The notes under the pieces: generated by a model
The model's input: the letters and a program-made list of their open reading frames with translations, nothing else
Told to the model about the DNA's origin: nothing
Databases searched by the model: none
Made by a program: the position numbers and the translations under genes
Assembly (NCBI RefSeq): GCF_033958435.1
Contig: NC_134160.1
Span: 10,031,001-10,095,000, forward strand
Source of the DNA: Carettochelys insculpta
Taxonomy: Eukaryota > Chordata > Testudines > Carettochelyidae
Direction of reading: 5' to 3'
Length of the DNA: 64,000 bases
In this document: positions 11,186 to 24,388 of the stretch, in pieces
Layout: each line of letters starts with the position of its first letter
How positions within the stretch are numbered: the first letter of the stretch is position 1

Positions 11186-11581
11186 GCTTATTTGTTACTT
11201 GGCATGGGGGAAATGAGATCACCTTTCTCAGTATGGTAGCTCCTGTAGTGCGGCTGTTCGTATCTTGGCAATGTGCCCTCTGGAGTTTGGGATGACGATG
11301 GGGTATGGGCAGGGGAAGATGTCACATTATTAATTCCCTTTTAAACCAGGCAAACAGTTTTCTGTAACTGTTGGTGTAGTTCTCTTTGCATTCTACTTGA
11401 CTTGTTAAAATAGGCTGTAATGCTAATACTGCGGTGGCTTTTTCAGTGGTATATATTTTTGTAGTGTACCAAATCTTTCTTTCGTCATGGTAGGAGGTTT
11501 TAGAGATGGGGGGAGGAATATGGGTGTGTTTTGATTATCACTTTTTTTTTTTTAAATCACAAAGATACTTAAGCTTCCAAG

Positions 11582-11680
11582 CAACGAAGGGTCCTGTGGC
11601 ACCTTATAGACTAACAGAAAAGTTTTGAGCATGAGCTTTCGTGAGCACACACTCACTTCATCAGATGCTATTCATCAGAC
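11582..11680 (+). mobile_element. tRNA-derived SINE, 5'-truncated, with perfect 15-bp target duplication
   Basis: A 99-base SINE 3' part carries the blocks GGCACCTTATAGACTAACAG and CACTTCATCAGATGC. It is flanked by identical 15-mers ACTTAAGCTTCCAAG at 11567-11581 and 11681-11695. The perfect target duplication shows LINE-mediated insertion and fixes the ends. The same family appears at 59863-60116. Confidence 0.9.
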
Positions 11681-12689
11681 ACTTAAGCTTCCAAGGATAC
11701 TTTGGGCTCTTATAACACCTTTCGTCTGAGGCTATCATTGGTAATGTCCCTGGAACACAGGTAAATGTATAGCATCAACTTGCACTTAAATTTAAAAAAA
11801 AAAAACTTTAAAAATGAATATAAAGTAACATCTAATTTCCATAATTGCAACATTAGAGGAGAGAAGGTTCTCCTACCTCCCTGGTCTGATTACTTGGTAC
11901 ATTTGAGGCCAGTTTGTATATGTGCAGTTTGATGGTGCTCAGTTGCAGGTACTGTCTCATGCACTGCACTAAGGAGAAGTTCACCTACATTCTATTGCTT
12001 GGATTCTGCAAGAGTGTTTTGAAGTAGTCACAGTAATAAATCAAAAACTGAAGGGGTGGGCATGTGCAAAGTGAAGAAAGGCAAGAGGGATGAGCCTAAC
12101 ACAGCAGTGATATTGCTGCTAGGCTCACCTACTTCCACTCCTGCAAAGATCCTTATAAACATCATGGGGGAGCACAGTATCTTTTTTTAAAATCAGGCAC
12201 TTAAGTCATATCCTTTAAAGGTGATACGTCAAACTTAAATGTGTTTTGAAATCAATTGGGGGGGGGCGGGAAATTATTCTAAACTTTGTAAACCTGCTAG
12301 TCAGAGATGAATGTGACAGATGGGGCTGATGGTGGGATGGAAGCTATTCCTTCTTGTGGCTATTTGGGGAAAATTGAGTGGAACTGTCCTAAGTCTTGTG
12401 TGTCTTTCTACTGACTACCTGGCCTGGATGACAGAGAAATTGACAGTTGTCTTTGCGTTCCTTATTCACTTAAGCAAGTTGAACAGCTGCAGAGATGGTG
12501 TTCTGCAGGTACTGGAAGACTTCCAGTAACTTTCCAAACATGAAGTTGAATGTAAGCATTACAACGTTCCAGGTTTAAATGTAACCTTCTCTTTAAAGAC
12601 GAAATTCTTTCTAAGTTCATAGTCTGGACAGTGTGCCTTTTCCTAAGGAAAGCTTGTAGCTTGAGCACAGATCTTTTAGTTCTAGTCTT

Positions 12690-12830
12690 GCAGTCTTGTG
12701 GTGTTAGCCCTGTTACAGAAGGGAATCCAACACAGAGGGCGGGTGATTTGCCAGGGTGATGTAGCAAGTCTGTTTGTTACACAGCAGACACTAATAGAAG
12801 CTAGATCTTCTGACGCCCAGACCTAGATAC
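12690..12830 (-). mobile_element. MIR-type ancient SINE (probable)
   Basis: Order of short blocks (TTACAGAAGGGAA, GATTTGCCAGGGTGA, AGCAAGTCTG, then AGATCTTCTGACGCCCAGACC) follows the reverse complement of MIR. Highly diverged. Confidence 0.5.
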
Positions 12831-12878
12831 CTGAATCACAGGCCATTGATTCATTTGAACTACCTGCAGTGTGTTTTT

Positions 12879-12915
<37 letters not shown>

Positions 12916-15340
12916 GTTACATTGTCTAAAGAAAAACAGTACCCAAACCAGCTGGAGGAGGTGTGCAGAATGACAGAGTGGCTTTAGTAAGGTCTAGAAC
13001 AGGAACAGCCCGCTCCTTTCAGGGTTGATCTCATGAGTGTACTTTCCGTGTTCCTGTAGTGATCTAATCATGTGGTGTAAATAGCCAATAGGGATTGGGG
13101 AGGGGTTCATATTTCTTCTTTATACACCTGCACTCCCAGTTCTTGTCATAGTTCAGCAAAAGCATTTGCATTCCTTCCTCCCCTTTCTGGAGTGTCTCCC
13201 AGCTTTAAGCACTTACTGTCCTGTTATATGTGAAAGATTTTTTTTTGGTAGTGAAGTGTGTAAGATGGTATTTAATAAGTGAACATAACAAAGGCAATAT
13301 GAGAGTTCTTCAGTAAATAATTGTTTTAGATACTCCAGAGTAAAGTGATATTGCAGATGGAAGCTGAGTTCCAGGGCCATCCCCTTTTGTGGGAGGGGTT
13401 GGGAGTGGAAGTTGAATGACAGGGGGATTGGCGCACCCTCCTTCCCCCCCATTCCTGGAGGGAGGGTAGCTTTTTTTTTTCACCTGTCCTGAGAACCCTG
13501 TGTGTAGAAGTAAAACATTGACAAACTCTGTGTTTTTCCCACTTTATAACCATTAGTGTCATGTGCAGGAACTAGTATGTTGATCTTCCTGTGATGTAAT
13601 TAATGTGACTGGAATGTTGTCGAAGACCAGAAATGAAATTGCCAATCAGGGTCTTCAAAAGTTGCTAGCTGCAGCTCTGACGCTGCTGGGCTGGTATTAA
13701 TTAATATTGTGGTGTAGCTCTGAGGGTCAGTATGTGAATGTGAGCTTTCTGTAGTGAAGTAGTGCTTTCGGAGCCTGTCCCATTAGCTTAGGTTCTCTGC
13801 CTCCCCAAGAGGCAGTCATCTATGTTGATTAGAGAAGATCTCCCCTCAACTTAGTGCTGTCTGTTTTGAGGGCATTAAGTCAGTATAACTCAGTTGCTCA
13901 GGGGTATAGGAAAATCCAGTCTATAGATCAAGCATATATATTACAAGTTAGAACTAAGACAATGTATCGTAGGAACTGAAAATGTTCCCTGTTGGATTTC
14001 CTAGCACTTTTTTTTTTTTTCTGGTAATAACTTTTTTGTGGCTTCACAGCATATCTTTTGCAATCTGAGAAGACAAAGACCTGTGGTTAGAGATGTGCCG
14101 CCTCTTTGTTTGGTGAAATTCCGTATAGGCTTGACTGAGAAAAATCTGAAAATCTCCACTTCTTGTGTAGTGTTGGTGCACCTTTGATAGCTTGCCAGAA
14201 GTTGCACCTGAATTTTAAAAAAACTGGGCTTAGGGTGATGCCCTACCCCATACGCACTGGGAGAGCTGGCAGGGAGGGTCAGCTCACAGTGATCCTAGTA
14301 ACTGGGGCATTTTTCCTCTTCCTCTCCTCCCCATGGAGTGGGGGGAATTGAGACCAACTGACTCCCAACTATCAACTCATTCCATTGACTTTAATTGCAG
14401 TGAAGTGTTTAGAATTTCTGCGTATTATGCCATTGATGTCTCATATAGGACTCTCTTAGAAATGAGGTCTATAAACCAGTGCCTCCTGCCAAAAGTTTGG
14501 TTTAGTGAGTGACTTGACATCTTCATAGGAAGATTGGTGGAAAGGCAAATACGGAACAAAATTCTCCAGGGGTATGCATTCCACATGTATTGACCATGAG
14601 ACATTTTTGTCTTTAGTTTAGAATTCTGTCTTACTTGTTACACACCTTCTGTCTCTTGCAACAAATAGATTAGGCTGTATGTAGGCACCCTGCTTTATCC
14701 CACAGCCTTGACTCATACGTTATACGAGGGCAAAACTTAAGCTGGACTTGCAGCCTAACTTGAGCACATAACTTTTGCATAGGGTTTTTAGTATTGTAAA
14801 TACACTGCTGAAATTTAGAATCACCTCAGTGCTAGACTGGGTAGATAGCAGTCCATCTTAAATTCAATCCCTGTGGCAGTTCTCTATCTTGATTTGAAAT
14901 AGTGGTTTAGATGCACTTTGATTTTCTACTGCTTCTAGAGCCAGTGGGATCGTTCAGTAGAATCCCCTTTGTTTTAAAGGGAGTCCTGTTTAGTCCTTCT
15001 TGAGGTCTGTTCTAAGCTGCTGTTTGTACTGATACAATGTTTAGGTTGGGGTGGTATTTTTATACAGGTATAATTAGTGGTATAACCCTCATGTTTATAG
15101 AGTGAGATTATCCGTGTTAAGAGGTTGTGCTGCTTTAATGTTTAATGCGTTGTCTTCTGTGCTGGAGGTTAGGTACAGAAGGGAGCTTGGAGTAGAGGAC
15201 TGGGGTGCAAGAAATAGTTTGGGGGCTGAGAGTGAGTATGAGTGGTGGGAGGGATCTAGGAGTGTGCTTTAATGTTCATCAGCTTCTACATTGACAAATT
15301 ATAGCAGTACTAAAACCTGTGTATAGACAAGCCTTTAGCA

Positions 15341-15955
15341 CAGCGGCAGGCAAGTTAAGGCCCGCAGGCCAGATCTCACTCACCAAGCCTTTTAATCCAG
15401 CCCACAGCTATGGAGCGGGGAGAGCTTTGGGTGCTGACCCCATCCCTAACCAAGCCAGCCAATGGGAGTTGAGAGATTTTGCTGTGATTCGGGGGGGGGG
15501 GGAAGAACACAGTGCAGCACAACTTCTCAGTTCCCATTGGTTGGTTTCCAGCCAGTAGGAACTGAGAGATTTAGCTGTGGGCGGCGGGGGCTGGGGCGGG
15601 GGGGAGCGTGCAGCGCAGGAAGCCTTCCATACAGCACAGAAAGCCACATGGAACAGCCAATGGCCTGGGACCACTGGCAGGCAAGGAAACCTGCCTGGGA
15701 GTGCCATTGGCTAGGAATTGTATAGGTAAAGGCCTCCTAACACCAGACCCTGCACCCGCTCCTACATCCTTCCCCCCCCAGTTCAAAATCCCTTCCTGCA
15801 CTCAAACTCCCTCTCAGCCCCATTCCTCTACTCCCAGCTCCCTTTGGCACCTAATCTCCATCCCAGAATCCATACCTCCTGCATAGAAAAATGCAGCCCT
15901 TCACCACTTACCAAATTTTTAGGGTGGCCCCTCCATCAAAAATTGCCCACCCCTC
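15341..15955. mobile_element. hAT-like non-autonomous DNA transposon (family D, 615 bp)
   Basis: The left end CAGCGGCAGGCAAGTTAAGG and the inverted right end GAGGGGTGGGCAATTTTTG are terminal repeats of the CAGGGGTGGGCAA type. The flanking 8-mers CTTTAGCA and CGGTAGCA match at 6 of 8. The interior is a C-rich stretch (about 15725-15900) related to 52985-53270. Open frames on both strands inside it are composition artefacts. Confidence 0.75.
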
Positions 15956-17814
15956 CGGTAGCAGGTTTCAGGCCCCACTGAGGTATGATGAGATAAGACA
16001 GTTTTGAATTATGGGTGTGTTTTGTTTAAAAAGTTGCTAGCACACTTTAGTAGTCTTAGTGTAGTCAGGCATCAGCTTATTGACATGCTTGTAGTGGCTT
16101 GGGGGTCTAGTCTTAGCTTTCTCCTCAACCTTTTTGCTGATGAAGAAGGAAAATTCCTTCCAGATACCCACACAAGGAGCACGAAGCCTGCCTGTGTAAG
16201 CACAGACAAGCTCTAGCAGCTTCTTCCTAGGGATGTAACCTGTCCCTAAAAGAAGGAGAGCATCACAGAAGAAGCTGTGTGCCTTTGAGAACCAAGCAAG
16301 AGAAACAGGGTGGAAGGATGTCCAGGCCAAATTTTGAGAGGTGTTGCAACTCTGTTCCTGTTGGAAATGCCACTCAAATTTGCAGCAGCTAACTTGCTAT
16401 ATGCATGTGTGAAAAGCTGCAGTTTCCCCAACAAAATCAGAGTCCACGAGTTTATTTTTAAAGGCCCTTAATTATTGGATTTCTTACCAAGACATGAAAG
16501 ATTTGTTGGCAAAATTATTTTGTTGTTGTTGCAGGGCTGCAAGAATGATCCTGACCTGATGTGAATATTTGGAACTGTCTCTTCAGTTACCATAAAATAC
16601 AGAAATTGTCTGTTTGTACATACTACAAAGCAGTCTCTCATTTGTTTGTGGGCTTCAAATTCTGCTGCAGTGTTTGGGGAAGCCAGGTTCCTGTGATTGG
16701 TAGGGAGGATGGAGCGCCCTGTCTGAGGGGGGGAAAAAGAACAGTGTCCGCCATCCATATTTCCTGCTGAATATTATTGGAACACTCAAAAATCTGGACT
16801 TAGTTTGTCTCTTTAGGCCAATACTGCGAACAGTAGTGTCTGAACCCTGCCACAGAGCTAAGATTGCTTTTTTTTAAAACCACCTTTTCTCGTGAAAAGA
16901 GGAAATTAATCCTGTAGTTGTTGCCAAGCCAGAAAGTAACTTGTAGGATGACCCCTTTAGGTGGCTGCCTGGGTGTCTCAGAGGAGAACTTTCCAGTTAA
17001 CAAACTGCATGCTGTCTTTTTTTTTTCCAAACAGTGCTTGCTTAAGGTTGTGCTGAAGGACCTTGACTGTTCTTGTAACATCGGAACTTGGCTATGCTGC
17101 TTACGCAGTGTTCTCTTGCTGTGAGGGATCCTTCTTGCACTTATGTTTCATGTTATATCCACTGCTTAATAGTCATGGAGAGCATAAAGTCCAGACAACT
17201 GTAGGACTATGCACCCTGTACATGTTTAGAAAGAGGATCTGGTATTTATTAACTTGGTGTAAATGATTAAACTGTGGATGGTCGTCTTCAACTGTGCTAG
17301 CCATGGAATAGTTGGAAGAGGACACTTCTTTTCAGAAGAAAGAGTTAAATGACTGAAGTACCAAAAGTAGTTGTGTGGTTTTTTTCCTATTTTTTTTTTA
17401 AATGTTTAACATCTCTGACTTGAGTACATTTATTAGGCATATAAAGCTCTGCATGAGGCCAATATGCCAGGTAGTCCCGCATGTCTTTAGATGCTCAGAC
17501 ACTGGTAGAAATGACTTATTTGTAGTGTTTGTGCTTGACTGCGTATGATGTGACAAAGTGGTTTTTGAAGTATTCAAACTATACTCTATGGATTGGTAGC
17601 TTTTTTTTTTTTTTTTTTTTGTCCATTCAGCTATTGTTCCATATGGGATTGGTGATGCTTGTATCCATTCATAACCCTTGGAAAAAGGCCCAGGCCTATT
17701 AATTATGCATGTGTAATAGACACAGCCAGGTATTGATACTTGTGATTGCCTGTGATGGGAATCTATCTTGGGTACTTATGTCCCAATATGGTAGTGTCTG
17801 AGCTCCACGCAACC

Positions 17815-18000
17815 TGTCATGTTTGTCCTCCTCGCCTCAGGGAAGTACAGAAATTTTGTGGTCCCCATTTTATGGGTAGGGAAATGATGCACAAAGAATG
17901 TTAGCAAACTTTGTCAGGATTTAACAGAAAATGTGGCAGAGCAGGGACTTGAGGCCAATTCTCCCAAATCCACATTGTTGGTGCCCTAACTAGTAGCCAT
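17815..18000 (-). mobile_element. MIR-type ancient SINE
   Basis: Blocks CCCCATTTTATGGG, GGGAAATGATGCACA, then GTGGCAGAGCAGGGACTTGA and a terminal GGTGCCCTAAC match the MIR reverse complement in order. Confidence 0.75.
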
Positions 18001-19570
18001 CTGTGCTTTTTAAGAATGAGATTATATTTTGGTGGTATGCCAGGCTGGATTCTAGGAAGCTGAATTCTGGTGTGTTTTATGGAACACACGAGTCTTTTTT
18101 TTTCTTCTTGCTCCTGTTCTAATATTGCATGACACTTGAGAGAAGTCCTCTATTTTCCTGAAATGGGATGCATTTGCAATAAATAAAACGGGAAGCATCT
18201 GTAGTTGATGGCTGCAGCATTAAATCTGGGTGTTTTGATACACTTCGAGCAGTTACATATATTCTGGTTTTTTTTATTTGTTTAAAATACTCCTGCAATT
18301 AATACACTGGAGAAAGGAAAAACTAGTAAAACGCTTGCCCTTGATACGGTTTCCAGTAGTCAGGCATAAGTGTATGAAAATGGTTGCCATAGATCCATCC
18401 TCATTACCTGCTTGGCTATACTATAGTATTCCCAAATGTGTCTGAGGACTCTCTGTCTCTTGGTTTATGTGGTAGGAATGAAGAAGCTTGTTCTTTCTGT
18501 TCAAAGATGATTTGACTGCTCCTCACTTGAAGGAAGAACTTCTGTTGAAAACTGATATGCATACTTGGTGTTTGGAGTTCTTAAAATCAAGCAAAGTAAT
18601 GTTACTGCCCTATGAGATGTACTAGAGTAGCTGAGTGGTCACGTTCAGACCTCAGACTACCCACATCAGCCTGTAACAATCCATTTTCCCAATTCTCTTA
18701 CTCTGAAGTATAGCACAAAATGTTGCCCTAGAGTGACTCAGAAGGAAGAAGGTGTGATTCTAATAAGACATAACAGAAAGAGCCGTGGAAATCTGATCCA
18801 CAAAATATTACCTGAATGATGGGCGGACTATCCCTTAGAATTGCATTATTTTTTTTCATAAGGGCTGTAGTATTTGTTCTGGATGGTCTACAGGTCTAAG
18901 AGTTAGCTTTGAATCTGCTGATCATGCTGCATGTGGCACTGTACTGTTAGATTTGCCACTGCTGGAAAGGTGCAGTATTCAAGTCTTTCCTTTTTTGTTT
19001 GTTGTTTTATGGTTTCTTGTTATACCTGTTCCTGAAACCAGTAGAGTTTGCAGCGTTGGCTGTTCCTCCTCTCCCCCTGGCATTGGCACAGTCATTAATT
19101 TCTGCATGTGCTCACCAGCAGCCAGCTCCTGCTAGCACTTTTTTAACTTGCTGAACAGCCCAGTGCTGCTCTCTTTGCTTTAAAAACAATTTGAGGCGTG
19201 TGCTGATGTGAGGTTAGAAGCTCGCAGCCAGAAGGAAAGACCAGGGAGACTAAAAGAAACTCCTCATAATTTGTGTCAGGACTGCTATAACCTGACATTT
19301 GAAGCTTATGAAAAGTACGTTTTTTTTGTTAGTATTTAGGACTGTCACTAAGATACGCAGGTCCCAGCCCTAAGGGGGGAGGGGGAGACAAAGCTTGCCA
19401 AAAGTAACATTGAATTGGTATGGTATTGGCTTTGCTGTATTGGAATGTGTTTGCTATTCGGTGACAGCAAAGGCTTGACTGCAGCTCTTGCCCACAGTGT
19501 TCTTCCTCCGTCGGCCAACTCTGTTCTCATTAGTGTGGATGAGTGCAGCTCTCATCTTTTGACTATAAAC

Positions 19571-19741
19571 CAGGTGTGTGCAACCCACGGCCCTGGACAG
19601 CTAGTAATGCGGCCCCACAAGATCGTAAACTTTTAACATTATTATGTGATTTGTATACATTAACTATGTTTTATATGCGGCCCAAGACAATTCCTCTTCA
19701 CTCAGTGCGGCCCAGGCAAGCCAAAAGGTTGGACACCCATG
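19571..19741. mobile_element. Small hAT-like element with perfect 8-bp target duplication
   Basis: A 171-base element begins CAGGTGTGTGCAACC and ends GGTTGGACACCCATG. It is flanked by the identical 8-mer CTATAAAC at 19563-19570 and 19742-19749. Terminal repeats and 8-bp duplication are the hAT signature. No coding capacity; probably moved in trans by a related hAT transposase. Confidence 0.88.
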
Positions 19742-20814
19742 CTATAAACCTATCACCAGATTATACATGCTGGAAAGTAGTTCTTTGTTGCAAAGACTTC
19801 AGGGTGCATCACTGGTAAATACAGGTACCTTCCTCGCTTGCCCATGGCAGTTTGTAATTTTTTCCCCCTAAGGAGGTGGAAGTAGTGGTGTCTCCCACGG
19901 CAGACGGCTCTTAGTGTGAGTTTTGAGTCCAAAGCTATTGCTCCCCTCATGATCACAAGGCTATTTGCTTTCACGTTGTCCTGAACCTTCTCAGAATCAC
20001 TTTGTACACAACCTGGTAGGAGGAGGAGTATGTGGCAGGTTGTCTCTTTTGAATCTGCCTTCACCACAGTGAACTCTTGTTGCAAGGTACCAGGAGCAGT
20101 ATCCAGTGGTGTGACCTTAGGTCCATCATTGAACTTTGAGAGTGACCGGCAAAACTTGAATTCAGGGGTGTCAGGGATAAATCTGACTCCTGCAGGACAA
20201 GTGCTCAGGTTTTTTGTACTGTTTATTGGGTTAATGTGGTAGAGGAGGGAAAAGCACAGGTTTGGTTTACTTCCAAGGCTCAGCTTTCCTATGGTATGTT
20301 TACCCTTCCTCCATGTGTGGTTATGTACAGTTGGAAACAAAACTTGTGTGGGACTTACTTGGCTCTTTCATCACAGCAAAACTTCTGCTTCCTGGGAAAT
20401 TCTAAAATTGTGTCCTGCAGAAACTACAGGTCCCACTCAGCATCCCAGTGCTCCATACTTATTAAACCAGGCACCTCCTCTGGACATAATGAAACACTGG
20501 GTGTTGGAATGAAGTAAGCTGTAACAGGTGTTCTTCTATAACCAATGAATACATTGCATTCTCTTCCATTTTGCAGTACTTTGCACTCCTGTAAGAATCC
20601 CTTCTAACTTTAAAATTATAAATTAAACCTTACAACACCCTGTGTAAGGAACGTCAGTATTACACCAGCCTTGTAAACTTTAATGACAGTTCGCCAACCC
20701 AGATTCTATTTCTTCACCTACCCTTGATCTGAATTGTTTGTAATAAAGACAAAATGCACAAAAATGCCCTCCTCGGACCTAAAGTCTTTACTTATAAATT
20801 GTGAAAAGATTTAC

Positions 20815-20945
20815 CTGGTTAGAGAAATTTGCAAAGATATAGAATTCCCATGTTACAGATGAAGAAACTGAGATGTTGTGGTTAAAGGGAGGTACCAGAA
20901 GCCCTACAGGAAGTCTGGAACAACTGGGAACAGGATCTCCTGACT
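20815..20945 (-). mobile_element. MIR-type ancient SINE
   Basis: The block TTACAGATGAAGAAACTGAG is the conserved MIR core in reverse sense, followed by GGTTAAAGGGAGGTACCAGA and a GGAACAGGATCTCCTGAC end. Confidence 0.8.
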
Positions 20946-22095
20946 TTGGTTTGTGGCTAAAGCTCAGAACCTTTTTTGCTTACCAGCTGATTATGGGCCT
21001 CACTTGCCTAGAACACTGACAGTGAAACACATTTTTGAACGTGCCCTTTTTTTCATCACTGTGGAGTGGAAGAGGCTGAAATTCAGGGGTGGTGTGTTTT
21101 TCATTATCTCCTTCTATCCCCAGTACATAGTCTTTTTGCATTGTACTTGGTTGTGGACACAACCTGATTTGTCGTGTGTGTGTGTCCGCTTGGAGATGTA
21201 CGACCCTTTTTAATTAACTACTTACATGTTAAGTTTGACTGGTTAACTCATTAAATGGCAGGGGCAGATGGGGGCTGCTCTGGCCCAGCTCCTGCCCATG
21301 TTGCTCCTGTGATCACTGCATACCAGGGCCCCTGCCTGCAGTGCTCCCTGGTAGGACTACCGCAGACAAGGGCTGCTCCAGCCCTACCAGTTAACCATAA
21401 CTGATAAGCCTCATCTATTTAGGGTGAGGGGGCCGCTTACCCATGGACAAATCAGTCAGGGCCACAAAAGTGAGAAGCAAAAATTAATAAAGTCCACATC
21501 ACTCACCCCGATTATGGGCTGTGGGGTCTTGGTGGCATGGAGGGTGCAGGAGCAGGCTATGGGAGGTGGTGCAGAGGTGGGCTGGGGGTGTGGGTCTAGG
21601 TGAGTAAAGGTGCAGGAGGCTTTAGGGACGAAGAAATCAAGGAGGGGTCAGAGTGGGGGCAACGGGTTTGGAAAGGGAGTAGGAGCAGGATGTGTGGGTG
21701 GGGAGTCTGGGCAGGTGGGGGTGTGGGAGAACAGCACCAAGTAGCAGCAGAGCCCGCAGTTGACTCCCACCTCTGACGTCCCCAGTCTGGACCCAGCCTG
21801 TGGCTAAATCAAGGTGGATCCAGACTGCTGGCATTAAACATTAAAAAGGTCGTAGAGCAGTTTTTAAACTAAGAGGTGGGGCAAAGCTGATTGGTGCGGG
21901 GGAGCACGTGGATTGGACGGAGACTTCTCTTACACGAGGCTCCATAGATAGGGATGCCCTAGAAGTTAGTCAGATAGGGAACGTGGGAAATAATATATGG
22001 GCAAGAGCAGATGTGAAACAATCGCATATAAAAAAATCCAAGGCGTCTGTGAAAGGCGGACATATAAATAGTGGTAGTTTTTTTTAAAGTGTTTT

Positions 22096-22870
22096 TACAC
22101 AAATGCTAGGAGTCTGTCTAATAAGATGGGTGAACTGGAGTACCTCATATCAAAGGAGGAAGTTGACATAATAGGCATCACAGAAACATGGTGGAATGAG
22201 GACAATCAGAGGGACACTATCATACTGGGATGTAAATTATATCGGAAAGACAGAACAGGTCATGCGGGTGGCGGACTGGTACTATATGTGAAGGATAATA
22301 TAGAATCAAATGAAACAAAAATCCTAAAGGAATCAAAATGTTCCATAGAATCATTATGGATAACAATTCATTCCTCTAATATGAGTATGGCATTAGGAAT
22401 ATATTACTGACCACCTAACCAGGACAGTGATAGTGATGCTGAAATATTAAGGGAGATTAAAGAGGCTGTCACAATAAAAAACATAGTAATAATAGGAGAT
22501 TTCAATTATCCCCATATTGATTGGGTACATGTCACCTCAGGACGGGATTCAGAGATTAAATTTCTTGATGCCTTAAAATGACTGCTTCTTGGAGCAGCTA
22601 GTACAGGAACCCACTAGGGGAGAGTCAATTCTCGATCTAGTCCTGACTGGAACGCAGGATCTGGTCCAAGAGGTAATTGTTACTGGACCGCTTGGAAATA
22701 GTGACCACAATATAATAACTTTTAATATTCCTGTGTTGGGAAGAACACCGCAGCGGTCAAACACTCTGGCATTTAATTTCAAAAAGGGGAATTATACTAA
22801 AATGAGGAAGCTAGTTAAACAGAAACTAAAAGGTAGAGTAACTAAACTAAAATCCCTGAAAGCTGCATGA
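22096..22870 (+). pseudogene. CR1 ORF2 endonuclease region (broken)
   Basis: This encodes the apurinic-type endonuclease half of ORF2, which would nick target DNA to prime reverse transcription. Reading from 22096, the block TNARSLSNKM leads to ITETWWNEDN (catalytic glutamate region) and a GGGLVLYVKD block. A TGA stop at 22408 follows, then IIGDFNYPHIDW with GDFN at 22495-22506. A one-base insertion in an A-run near 22576 moves the frame, after which LDLVL and the SDH motif (22700-22708) are intact. A second TGA lies at 22868. The catalytic motifs are recognisable but the frame is not continuous. Confidence 0.88.
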
Positions 22871-24388
22871 AAACTGTTTAAAGACACCATACTAGGGGCC
22901 CAACTTAAGTGTATACCCCCAAATAAAAAACACAGTGAGAGACCTAACAAAGAACCACCATGGCTTAACAGCCATGTTAAAAAGGCAGTGAGAGAGAAAA
23001 GGGCAGCTTTTAAAAAGTGGAAGTCAAATCCTAGTGAGGAAAATAGGAAGGAACATAAACACTCCCAAATTAAGTGTCATAACGTAGTAAGAAAAGCCAA
23101 AAAAGATTTTGAGGAACAGCTAGCCAAAAATTCAAAAAATGATAGTAAAATGTTTTTTAAATACATTAGAAGCAGGAAGCCCACTAAAAAAGCAGTGGGG
23201 CCATTGGATGATAAAGATATAAAAGGAGCAATCAAGGAAGACAATGCCATTGCGGAGCGATTAAATGATTTCTTTGCTTCAGTCTTCACGGCTGAGGATG
23301 TTACAGAGGTTCCTAAATCTGAGCCAGCTTTTTTAGGTGACAAATCTGAGGAACTCTCCCAGATTGAAGTGACATTAGAGGAGGTTTTGGAGTTAATTGA
23401 TAAGCTGAATAGTAACAAGTCTCCAGGACCAGACGGTATTCACCCAAGGGTTCTGAAAGAACTCAAATGTGAAATTGTGGAGTTATTAACAGTGGTTTGT
23501 AACCTATCCTTTAAATCCGCTTCGGTACCCAGTGACTGGAAGACAGCCAATATAACGCCAATATTTAAAAAAGGCTCCAGAGGAGACCCTGGCAATTATA
23601 GACTGATAAGTCTAACATCAGTACCAGGCAAATTAGTAGAAACAATAGTAAAGAATAAAATTGCAAGGCACGTAGAAGAGCACGAATTGTTGGGCAAAAG
23701 TCAGCATGGTTTCTGCAGAGGGAAGTCGTGTCTAACTAATCTATTAGAATTCTTTGAAGGGGTTAATAAGCATGCGGACAAGGGGCACCCAGTGGACATA
23801 ATATACCTAGATTTCCAGAAAGCCTTTGACACGGTCCCACACCAAAGGCTTTTATGTAAATTAGGCGGTCATGGGATAGGAGGAAAGATCCTTTCATGGA
23901 TCAGGAATTGGTTAAAAGACAGAAAACAAAGGGTTGGAATAAATGGTAAATTTTCACAATGGAGTGGGGTAACTAGTGGTGTTCCCCAGGGGTCAGTCCT
24001 GGGACCGATCCTGTTCAACTTGTTCATCAATGATCTAGAAAATGAGGTAAGCAGTGAGGTGGCAAAGTTTGCAGATGACACCAAGTTGTTCAGGACGGTC
24101 AAAACCAAAAGGGATTGTGAAGAACTACAAAAAGATCTCAGCAAACTGAGTGATTGGGCAGCAAAATGGCAAATGAAATTTAATGTGGGTAAGTGTAAGG
24201 TAATGCGAATTGGAAAAAATAACCCAAATTACATGTACAACATGATGGGGTCAAATTTAGCTACGACAGATCAGGAAAGGGATCTTGGAGTTATAGTAGA
24301 TAGTTCTCTGAAGACATCCACACAGTGTGCAGCGGCAGTTAGTAAAGCAAATAGGATGTTAAGAATTATTAAAAAAAGGGATCGATAA
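22871..24388 (+). pseudogene. CR1 ORF2 reverse transcriptase region
   Basis: A continuous stretch (466 residues when counted from an ATG at 22988) covers the reverse-transcriptase fingers and palm. Motifs in order: KSPGPDGIHPRVLKEL, PIFKKGSRGDPGNYRLISLT, HGFCRGKSCLTNL, YLDFQKAFDTVPH with the first catalytic aspartate at residue 275 (23810-23812), SGVPQGSVLGP, and FADDTK with aspartates at residues 363-364 (24074-24079). All three catalytic aspartates remain. The frame ends where one extra A in the A-run near 24373-24379 shifts reading to an early stop. The remaining C-terminal part continues in another frame at 24390-24680 (VRPHLEYCVQMW, EKRRLRGDMIEVYTIMNG). A relic, not a host gene. Confidence 0.9.
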
